Assembly: GCA_027451785.1 (NCBI GenBank)
Contig: DAIDIS010000067.1
Location: 1-6,253, forward strand
Reading direction: 5' to 3'
Length of the DNA: 6,253 nucleotides
Origin: Acidimicrobiales bacterium
Lineage (GTDB): Bacteria; Actinomycetota; Acidimicrobiia; Acidimicrobiales; JAKAVM01
Part shown: in pieces, positions 1 to 5,556 of the stretch
How the letters are laid out: each line of letters starts with the position of its first letter
How positions within the stretch are numbered: the first letter of the stretch is position 1
The notes under the pieces: model-generated
Databases searched by the model: none
What the model saw: only the letters and a program-made list of their open reading frames with translations
What the model was told of the DNA's origin: nothing
Program-made: the position numbers and the translations under genes

Positions 1-145
1 AACCAGCTCAACAAAATACTTCGAACTTCCGTTGGCGCATCACGGGTTCGGTCGATTGCGGTCAATTCGCTCTCGGCTGATCGCTTCAGTGATTGAGGAC
101 TTCATTCGAGACGAGTGCGCGTGTATAACCCCACTCGCTTCGGGG

Positions 146-167
146 GATCATCGAGCGATCGATGATC
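146..167. repeat. Perfect 9-bp inverted repeat downstream of the catabolic operon
   Basis: GATCATCGA (146-154) and TCGATGATC (159-167) are perfect reverse complements around a 4-nt GCGA spacer. The hairpin starts 44 nt after the Ltp2-like stop codon. There is no T-run on the minus-strand side, so it is not a classical terminator. It may be a 3'-end stabilising or non-canonical terminator hairpin, or a protein-binding dyad. Confidence 0.45.
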
Positions 168-210
168 AATATCTACCGACTTCCACTGCTTAGGGTTCTT
201 GACGTACTTT

Positions 211-1494
211 TCAGGAACCCGAACTCACGAGGGTTAAACAACCGGCTAGCGGGCCGCCCCCCGAGGCGACCACGGCGGTTTGGGGCATTCGGGCTTTGTC
301 CATAGAACCGCACGAGAGTCCCGAGGCGCCTGCCTCTACTACCCCAGAGCGGGAGACCTGCCGTTGTTCGGCCTGCCCCCACATCTGGATACAGGCTTCA
401 TAGAGGTGGCCGTACCCGTGCATCCGTCCCGCAGAAAGCTGGCCTCCATCAGTGTTAACCGGCAAAGTCCCCTCAAGGGCAATTCTCGTCCCTCCCTCCA
501 CGAAAGGGCCACTTTCGCCTTTTGGGCAGAACCCGAGCGCCTCAAGCCACGCCAACGCAATAAAACTGAAGCCATCGTAAACCTGCGCGATGTCGATATC
601 CTTCGGACCAAGATCGCTTCTAGCCCACATGTCCCGTGCGGCCCCAAACATCGCCATCTCGGTCAAGTCTTCCCATTGGTGCCAAGACGGCTTTCCTTTG
701 ACCGCTGCGCCCACGGACTCGATTATCAATGCCGGGCGATCACCCCCTTCCTCTCTCCACGCACGTGACCTTCCGGTAGAGACGACGAAGGCAATAGCGC
801 CATCGACGGGTACGTCGCAGTCAAGCAAGCAGAGAGGCTCCGAGATCAACCTTGAACCAAGATATTCCTCCATACCAAAAGGCTCCCGGTAGATTGCGGC
901 ATCGTTCAGCGATGCATTTCTTCTACAATTGATCGCGAACGCCCCTAGATGCTCCCTTTTGGTGCCGAAGGCATTGAAGTGAGCCTGGGCGAACCAGGCG
1001 ATCCAGTTTGCCGGTGACGGTGCACCGAACGGTGCCACCCATTGAGCGGACGAGCCTACTCGCGGCAATGCACTTCCAGGCTCATGAGGTCCCCCGCCCG
1101 GCATTACGGCAGCCCTGCCACCCATTCCCTGTGCCGAAGCCTCGGTTACCGCTCGGATGCAAAGAATATTATCGGCCAATCCCGCTTTGGCAGCGCTCGC
1201 TGCTTCAATTACGGACCCTAATTGCCCTGGGAGCTCAGGTCCGCCCGCGTACCACCTCAACGAAAGCCCCATTGCCGCCTGCAGATCCGAAACACCGACA
1301 CCCGAAAAGCCCCTCGGATGGTCGACTCCTGCCGTGTTCACGGCGATTCCATCCACTTCCTCGACCGTAATGCCCGCACTTTCCACTGCGGCTAGCGCCG
1401 CCTGTACCGCCAAAAGGATCGCGGGCTTTCCCAACCTCCGACCGATATTCGATCTGCCTATGCCCGTAATTCCGATCGGGGCTCTCCCGTTCAT
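211..1494 (-). CDS. Thiolase-fold lipid-transfer protein, Ltp2-like (probable acyl-CoA retro-aldolase)
   Basis: This 427-residue protein spans the full SCP-x/Ltp thiolase-like fold. It opens with the APIGITGIGRSNIGRRLGK segment. The second half carries QVYDGFS (303-309) and PVNTDGGQLSAGRMHGYGH (345-363), the form seen in Ltp2-type proteins in place of the thiolase GHP motif. The region that should hold the nucleophilic cysteine (about 75-100, MGLSLRWYAGGPELPG) has none, so ordinary thiolysis is unlikely. Known Ltp2 proteins are retro-aldolases that split hydroxyacyl-CoA side-chain intermediates of steroids and need a DUF35 partner. The gene directly upstream encodes one. The ATG overlaps that gene's TGA as ATGA, and GGAAGGGG at 1503-1510 gives an 8-nt-spaced ribosome binding site. 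The fold is clear; the aldolase role is inferred and the substrate is unknown. Databases may label it acetyl-CoA acetyltransferase. Confidence 0.93.
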   Translation of the reverse strand: MNGRAPIGITGIGRSNIGRRLGKPAILLAVQAALAAVESAGITVEEVDGIAVNTAGVDHPRGFSGVGVSDLQAAMGLSLRWYAGGPELPGQLGSVIEAASAAKAGLADNILCIRAVTEASAQGMGGRAAVMPGGGPHEPGSALPRVGSSAQWVAPFGAPSPANWIAWFAQAHFNAFGTKREHLGAFAINCRRNASLNDAAIYREPFGMEEYLGSRLISEPLCLLDCDVPVDGAIAFVVSTGRSRAWREEGGDRPALIIESVGAAVKGKPSWHQWEDLTEMAMFGAARDMWARSDLGPKDIDIAQVYDGFSFIALAWLEALGFCPKGESGPFVEGGTRIALEGTLPVNTDGGQLSAGRMHGYGHLYEACIQMWGQAEQRQVSRSGVVEAGASGLSCGSMDKARMPQTAVVASGGGPLAGCLTLVSSGS

Positions 1495-1919
1495 TCGTGC
1501 CGCCCCTTCCCACTTTGCGAATGGGGCCTGAAAAGCGGCAAATACACATCCTCAACTTGTTCGAATTCCACATTTACGCTCATCCCGATCCGCACTTCGC
1601 CCGGATCACAACCCACGATGTTGGTTACCAGTCTCACTCTCGGGTCTTCTTCGATCTCCACAAGTGCAACTACATAAGGCAAGGGCATGAGCGGGTACCA
1701 AGGTTGGTGATTTATTGTGAAGCTCGCAATCGTGCCTCGCCCGGACACGGTCTTTACGCTCAGATTCAGGCTATGGCAACTCGGACAGATTGGAGCAGGA
1801 GGGTGGACCAAAGTCATACAGCCGGATTCGGAACAACCCAGAAACCTCAAACGGCCATCCTGACCTGATCGCCAGAACCACTGATTTTCCTCGGTCAACT
1901 CCGGTAAGACGCGAAACAC
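1491..1919 (-). CDS. DUF35 zinc-ribbon/OB-fold protein, partner of the Ltp2-like protein
   Basis: This is a small acyl-CoA-associated OB-fold protein of about 142 residues. The N-terminal helix LPELTEENQWFW is typical of the family. A rubredoxin-like zinc ribbon follows (C29, C34, C45, C48, with HPPAPICPSC), then an OB fold ending in GMSVNVEFEQVEDVYLPLFRP. Family members such as the DUF35 domain of ChsH2 bind and stabilise Ltp2-type aldolases or act as scaffolds for thiolases. The 4-bp overlap with the next gene argues for a stoichiometric complex. I chose the GTG at 1919 because it gives the usual short lead before LPELTEEN. A TTG at 1943 adds eight residues and has a slightly better upstream AGGCGGG, so the start is uncertain. 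One oddity: the first knuckle reads C-S-E-S-G-C, with serine where the second family cysteine is expected. Confidence 0.92.
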   Translation of the reverse strand: MFRVLPELTEENQWFWRSGQDGRLRFLGCSESGCMTLVHPPAPICPSCHSLNLSVKTVSGRGTIASFTINHQPWYPLMPLPYVVALVEIEEDPRVRLVTNIVGCDPGEVRIGMSVNVEFEQVEDVYLPLFRPHSQSGKGRHE

Positions 1920-1977
1920 GAGCCAACAATCTAGCCAAAGCAAGCCCGCCTAGCTGCTGCTAACCCGCCATTGCCTT

Positions 1978-3843
1978 CTACGACGCCTCCGAGGATGGAA
2001 ATACCTCGAAATTTTGAGCCGGCTGTACTGCCCCCAGATCGCTTCGAGACTGCTGGTCGGCGGTCGGAAAGGCCCCTGGTCCACTTGAAGAGACCTGCTC
2101 GCCCGATCTCGGAGCCCCTAGTTCACCTAGGTCGTCCCGTTCGTGTTCGACCGATACCCGAATAATTCGCTGGGTGTCGACAAACCTTTCTCGCATTGCT
2201 TCCCGCCCCACCTTCCCGAAGGCATCTCGGTCCAGCTCCTCGGCTATTTCGATACGATCCGGGCACTTGGACTCGGGAAGATAGCGCCTACAGTGCTCTA
2301 GGAGCGCCTCGACTGAAGTGCCTTCGCGCACCTTCGCCACAGCCCACAGCTCCTCGTCTCTTGACGAACGTCCCATCCCGAAAGCAACGCAATCAATGAT
2401 CCCGGTGTTGCCATAGAGAACTTCTTCGACTTCCCAGGGATACACCACCGTGCTCCCCTTCCTCACGATGTCGCTCGACCTGTCTTGGATGTAGAGATAA
2501 CCGGCCTCGTCTAAGTAGCCAACATGAGTGCCGCCATGGAACTCAACCGGCTTCTCGACTCGCTTTCTCGACCCGAGATGACCCTTTGTCAACTGTTGAG
2601 GCGCCGTGCTCTCCACTGTCCATCTAACCAATCCACGCCTTCCCGGTGGAAGAGAACGCCCCTCAGTATCGACAATCTCCAACGTGACTCCGGAAAGGGG
2701 CGTACCAACGCTCCCTGGGTGCTCTAACCATTCATCACTTCCGATCCGAGACACGCACTGATCGGCCTGCCCGTAAATCTCCCAAATCTGCGATGGAGCC
2801 AGCAGCTCCACGGCCTTCAGCTTTACAGCTACAGGACATGGAGCTCCTCCGTGGATAACCGTTTTCAAAGAAGATAGGTCGTAGTCCGCAATGTTTTCTG
2901 CGCACTCTACGATGTCGAAGAAATACCTTGGGAACACAAAGGACCTTGTGACCTTGAATTGCTCAATCGAGTCGAGCCAGTTGGTAGCACTCCATTTCCC
3001 CATCATGACGACGGTAGCCCCAACCTGGAAGCTCGCAACGGCCCAACAGAGAAACCCAGGATGCGAAGCAGGACCGGCAAGCAGGAAAACATCACTGGCC
3101 TTCCAGTCCCATAATGAGATTCTCCGGTTCTGAGCGCTCAACGCCTCACCTGCCGAGACCGAGCTCCTTAAAATGCGACCCGAGCTATTGAGGCCCGCTT
3201 CCCTATGAAAAATACTCCAACCGATCGCAGGCCTTGCCTCCAACTGCTCAACTACCGGCCCGATCGCCGCTAGTGCCGCTTCATAATCGGCCGGGACCGC
3301 CGCCGTAGCGGTTCCCACGAACTCCACCGATGACCCACCAACGAGCATGACCTTGCAGTTACCGGGTAAAAGAGTGAATGCACCGTGCTCCTCCCAGGTA
3401 TGGACGTGAGTTACAAGAACCTTCGCCCGGCCTTGACCAATTGCGTGTTGCAATAGATCTGTATCTACCGATGGATCCAAGAACGTCACTTCTGCGGCAA
3501 CCTTCGACGCCGCATAAAGGCACTCAAACAACTCGGGACAATTCGGCAGCATCACGGCAATCATCTCGCCAGGCTGGACCCCCATTCGCATAAACATCTG
3601 GCTGAGCCGCGAAGACCTTGAGTCAAGCTGGCCATAGGTGATCTTTTTGCCCATGAACACTATGGCTGTCCTCGAAGGATCCGAGTGGGCAATTTCGGAA
3701 AGCGTGGTAGTAGGCCTTCCTGCAGGCATGCCGGCCTGGCCGACTTGATGTTCCGCACCCTCCGAGACATGAGATTGGGCAGCCAGACCACCGATGTGGC
3801 CTGCACCTCCAGTTGCCTCTGCCGGTCTCCGTCCAAACAGCAT
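1978..3843 (-). CDS. ANL-superfamily acyl-CoA synthetase homologue with altered catalytic motifs
   Basis: This 621-residue protein aligns over the whole AMP-forming acyl-CoA synthetase fold: ITYGQLDSRSSRLSQ near 68-82, the substrate-pocket region FLLAGPASHPG (253-263), HGGAPCP (331-337), EHPGSVGTPLSG (374-385), VGYLDEAGYLYIQDRSSD (441-458) and the A10-like FGKVGRE (542-548), whose lysine is kept. Family enzymes activate a carboxylic acid with ATP and transfer it to CoA in the cytoplasm. Here the P-loop region (about 208-232) has no TSGTTGxPKG, the YGxTE motif reads YGQAD (357-361), and the TGD before GYLD reads THV (439-441). Activity is therefore doubtful although no stop interrupts the gene. 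About 47 N-terminal and 60 C-terminal residues exceed the usual 510-560 length. An ATG at 3729 (MPAGRPTTTLSEIA) would remove most of the N-terminal excess. It is the first gene of the operon with DUF35 and Ltp2-like genes, suggesting the same acyl-CoA pathway. Confidence 0.88.
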   Translation of the reverse strand: MLFGRRPAEATGGAGHIGGLAAQSHVSEGAEHQVGQAGMPAGRPTTTLSEIAHSDPSRTAIVFMGKKITYGQLDSRSSRLSQMFMRMGVQPGEMIAVMLPNCPELFECLYAASKVAAEVTFLDPSVDTDLLQHAIGQGRAKVLVTHVHTWEEHGAFTLLPGNCKVMLVGGSSVEFVGTATAAVPADYEAALAAIGPVVEQLEARPAIGWSIFHREAGLNSSGRILRSSVSAGEALSAQNRRISLWDWKASDVFLLAGPASHPGFLCWAVASFQVGATVVMMGKWSATNWLDSIEQFKVTRSFVFPRYFFDIVECAENIADYDLSSLKTVIHGGAPCPVAVKLKAVELLAPSQIWEIYGQADQCVSRIGSDEWLEHPGSVGTPLSGVTLEIVDTEGRSLPPGRRGLVRWTVESTAPQQLTKGHLGSRKRVEKPVEFHGGTHVGYLDEAGYLYIQDRSSDIVRKGSTVVYPWEVEEVLYGNTGIIDCVAFGMGRSSRDEELWAVAKVREGTSVEALLEHCRRYLPESKCPDRIEIAEELDRDAFGKVGREAMRERFVDTQRIIRVSVEHERDDLGELGAPRSGEQVSSSGPGAFPTADQQSRSDLGAVQPAQNFEVFPSSEAS

Positions 3844-3887
3844 TTGCTTGCGGTCACCCTCCCTACCATTCCCCGGGATATCCGTTT

Positions 3888-3918
3888 CCCCTATTCAGAG
3901 CGACGGCCCCCTATCCAG
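3888..3918. repeat. 11-bp direct repeat upstream of the acyl-CoA synthetase operon
   Basis: Read on the minus strand, CTGGATAGGGG (3918-3908) and CTGAATAGGGG (3898-3888) are direct repeats with one mismatch and a 20-bp period, about two helical turns. They lie 45 to 75 bp before the operon's first ATG, a plausible place for a regulator site. No convincing -35/-10 pair was found beside them. Confidence 0.4.
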
Positions 3919-3929
3919 GGTCATTGGCT

Positions 3930-3960
3930 GACGAGATACTCGATCACTAGTAATCTCGAC
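3930..3960. repeat. Imperfect inverted repeat between the Rrf2 gene and the catabolic operon
   Basis: GACGAGAT (3930-3937) and ATCTCGAC (3953-3960) are inverted with one mismatch per arm pair and a 15-bp spacer; the inner six base pairs are perfect. It could be an operator for a dimeric regulator of the downstream operon. It is a poor terminator candidate because no T-run follows on either strand. Confidence 0.35.
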
Positions 3961-4013
3961 AGTGACGCATGAGACCTTTATTGAATTGTTACATGCGCAT
4001 ACGGCAGGAGGGC

Positions 4014-4469
4014 TTAGCGGGACACCCAAGCGTCCGGCGTATCCAACAGCTCTTTGATTTGCGTCGGCAGCTCGCCTCCAAGCAAATCAGCCAAGGTGAT
4101 GGTTTCGAGTACGTTCCTAAGACTCGCCCGAACTGCGACCCAGACATTACCTAGATTGGTTGCGGCGCCTTCATACTTCGCTGTCTCCGGGCGCAATCCC
4201 CTGACTTCGGCCAGCGGTCCATCCAGCTGCCTAAAGACGTCCGCCACAAATATTGAATCGGCAGGCCTTGCCAGAACATAGCCACCGTTCGCTCCTCTAC
4301 GAGACTGGAGGAAGCCCGACTTCCGCAAGTCGTTGAGAATCGATTCCAGGAACTTGATCGATAGCCCTTGCTCACGTGAAATGGCGTCGGCGCTCACCGG
4401 ATCGTCCCCTCCGTTTGCAACGGTCAACAGGGCCCGCATTGCATAGTCGATCTTCGCTGAAATGTGCAC
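4014..4469 (-). CDS. Rrf2-family transcriptional regulator, cysteine-free
   Basis: This 151-residue DNA-binding repressor has a winged helix-turn-helix at residues 1-70: the opening HISAKIDYAMRALL, the recognition-helix area IKFLESILNDLRKSG, and the wing RRGANGGYVLARP (57-69). A dimerisation helix follows (VWVAVRASLRNVLETITLADLL, 109-130). Fe-S Rrf2 proteins such as IscR and NsrR carry three cysteines around residues 90-110. This protein has no cysteine at all, so it cannot bind a cluster that way and resembles CymR-type members that sense through protein partners or metabolites. The start is GTG (MHISAKID), 23 bp after the permease stop, so the two genes are probably cotranscribed. A perfect 7-bp dyad covers the start codon. 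Autoregulation and control of the permease are inferred; the effector is unknown, with sulfur metabolites a reasonable guess. Confidence 0.95.
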   Translation of the reverse strand: MHISAKIDYAMRALLTVANGGDDPVSADAISREQGLSIKFLESILNDLRKSGFLQSRRGANGGYVLARPADSIFVADVFRQLDGPLAEVRGLRPETAKYEGAATNLGNVWVAVRASLRNVLETITLADLLGGELPTQIKELLDTPDAWVSR

Positions 4470-4475
4470 ACATTT
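4460..4475. promoter_or_regulatory. 7-bp dyad overlapping the Rrf2 start codon
   Basis: AAATGTG (4460-4466) and CACATTT (4469-4475) are perfect reverse complements separated by CA. The dyad covers the GTG start of the Rrf2 gene and lies at the end of the 23-bp gap after the permease gene. It could be an internal operator for autoregulation, or a short RNA structure limiting translation of the regulator. Confidence 0.4.
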
Positions 4476-4492
4476 ATTCTTGCGCCTTGAGA

Positions 4493-5398
4493 TCAGCTTT
4501 GCACGCTAAGTGCCACAATTTGGTGCACGGCCACGACAAGAACAACAGCGCCCAAGATAAACACCGCCGGGCCCCCGACGTAGCTGACACCTGCAGCGGT
4601 CGAGACCATGATCACCAAAAGCCGCACAAAACTGCTTGGGATCCTGGTGGCCAACAGCGAACCGGCAATCACCCCCGGAACGCTGCCGAGGATCAGCGAA
4701 AGTGTTACCGCTACAGCAACATGGCCGAAAATGAGCGCTCCTGCCGAGGCTGCAATCGACAGCGGGACAGACTGGACGATGTCGGTACCGACAAGCTCTT
4801 GGGCCCGGAAACTTGGGTATAGCAAGAGCAGCATCACTACCGTTAGAGAACCGGACCCAACTGAAGTGATTCCAACCAGAAGGCCAACTAACGCGCCAAC
4901 GGCAATTATTCGGTAGTCGTTGTTGCCAACTGACCGGCGTTGGACTGATATCGGAAGTGTGTCCTTAGATCCGACCATGCCCGGCGATCCCTGCTTGGAT
5001 ATTGTTTGGCGGCGGTCAAGGATTGATTTTCCCAATGATGCAGCGACTCCAAGAAGAAGCACCGAACCGAGCAATACCCTAAGCACGTTGCCCCCAGATG
5101 AGCCATTGCTTAGGTACTTGAAGATAACCGAGCCGATGAGAGCCATTGGCACCGATCCGATTGCCAAGAGACGAACCAGCTTCAAATTAACGGAGCCTTT
5201 ACGCAGATGGACTGCTGCTCCGAAGGGCCTCATGAATACCGCCGACACCAAGTCGGACGATATAGCCGCAGCGGGATGAATCCCGAAGACTGCCGTAAGC
5301 ATCGGCGTCATCAGCGCTCCACCGCCAGCCCCCGTCGCTCCCACGACAAAACCAACGAGACAAGACCCAATGACTACGAATAAGTCAATATGAGTCAT
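4493..5398 (-). CDS. TauE/SafE family membrane permease (probable sulfite/organosulfonate exporter)
   Basis: This 301-residue integral membrane protein shows the two half-repeats typical of TauE/SafE permeases. Repeat one has GATGAGGGALMTPML (20-34) and repeat two has GITSVGSGSLTVVML (176-190) followed by VGTDIVQSVPLSIAAS (203-218). About eight hydrophobic segments are visible, near 5-40, 75-97, 105-123, 164-195, 208-228, 230-251, 257-275 and 277-298. A hydrophilic loop around 124-162 separates the halves. Family members export sulfite, sulfoacetate or related anions, or import taurine-type compounds. The ATG at 5398 has no strong Shine-Dalgarno sequence. A promoter candidate lies about 60 bp upstream and an Rrf2 gene follows 23 bp downstream, pointing to a regulated two-gene unit. 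Substrate and direction are not determined by sequence. Confidence 0.92.
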   Translation of the reverse strand: MTHIDLFVVIGSCLVGFVVGATGAGGGALMTPMLTAVFGIHPAAAISSDLVSAVFMRPFGAAVHLRKGSVNLKLVRLLAIGSVPMALIGSVIFKYLSNGSSGGNVLRVLLGSVLLLGVAASLGKSILDRRQTISKQGSPGMVGSKDTLPISVQRRSVGNNDYRIIAVGALVGLLVGITSVGSGSLTVVMLLLLYPSFRAQELVGTDIVQSVPLSIAASAGALIFGHVAVAVTLSLILGSVPGVIAGSLLATRIPSSFVRLLVIMVSTAAGVSYVGGPAVFILGAVVLVVAVHQIVALSVQS

Positions 5399-5425
5399 CG
5401 AACGAAGGCAAGGTTGGTCATCCTA

Positions 5426-5455
5426 GAATGATATCCGATCATTCCTATCATTTCT
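5426..5455. promoter_or_regulatory. Operator-like repeat cluster over the transcription start region
   Basis: On the plus strand, GAATGAT (5426-5432) and ATCATTC (5438-5444) form a perfect 7-bp inverted repeat with a 5-bp spacer. The right arm starts a tandem direct repeat, ATCATTCCT (5438-5446) followed at once by ATCATTTCT (5447-5455). The cluster lies just downstream of the candidate -10 box, where a bound repressor would block transcription. The Rrf2 protein encoded in the same operon is the obvious candidate ligand, but this is inference. Confidence 0.5.
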
Positions 5456-5457
5456 AT

Positions 5458-5486
5458 AGGGTATGTGCACAGAGAGATTCCTTCAA
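5458..5486 (-). promoter_or_regulatory. Candidate sigma-70-type promoter for the permease/Rrf2 operon
   Basis: On the minus strand, TTGAAG (5486-5481) and TACCCT (5463-5458) are separated by exactly 17 bp. They resemble a -35 TTGAC-like box and an actinobacterial TAnnnT -10 box. Initiation would fall near 5451, leaving a leader of about 50 nt before the permease ATG. The elements were found by eye and no transcript start is known. Confidence 0.5.
5464..5471. promoter_or_regulatory. Palindrome TGTGCACA in the promoter spacer
   Basis: The 8-bp perfect palindrome TGTGCACA sits between the candidate -35 and -10 boxes, touching the -10. The 9-mer ATGTGCACA containing it recurs at 4462-4470 over the Rrf2 start codon. 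A shared regulator-binding site is possible but unproven. Confidence 0.35.
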
Positions 5487-5556
5487 GTCGAAGCTCGGGT
5501 CCGACAAGTGGATTCGGTTTGCCAATTTTACAGCTACCGAGGCCGCAGAAGGCGAA

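Noticed and set aside
1..80. Open minus-strand frame running off the left edge from a TTG near 81
   Set aside because: The roughly 25 visible codons have no family signature and no good ribosome binding site, so a gene cannot be supported.
120..170. tRNA-like or CRISPR-like structure around the 146-167 hairpin
   Set aside because: There is no cloverleaf, no TTCGA-type arm in the right context, and only a single copy of the dyad.
280..768. 162-codon plus-strand ORF
   Set aside because: It lies entirely antisense to the Ltp2-like gene, has no recognisable motif, and its composition reflects the opposite strand's codon pattern.
3120..3230. Frameshift explanation for the missing P-loop
   Set aside because: The alternative minus-strand frames contain stops within the segment, and neither yields TSGTTGxPKG. 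One gives a vague YFS-stop-GSG resemblance that is too weak to claim.
3660..3869. Alternative minus-strand frame at the start of the synthetase gene
   Set aside because: It has no family similarity, while the overlapping long frame continues into clear ANL sequence. It does show that the first 38 codons of the long frame are weakly supported.
5487..5556. Possible terminator after ruvB
   Set aside because: Only 4-bp stems such as CCGA/TCGG are present, with no T-run, so no terminator is called.
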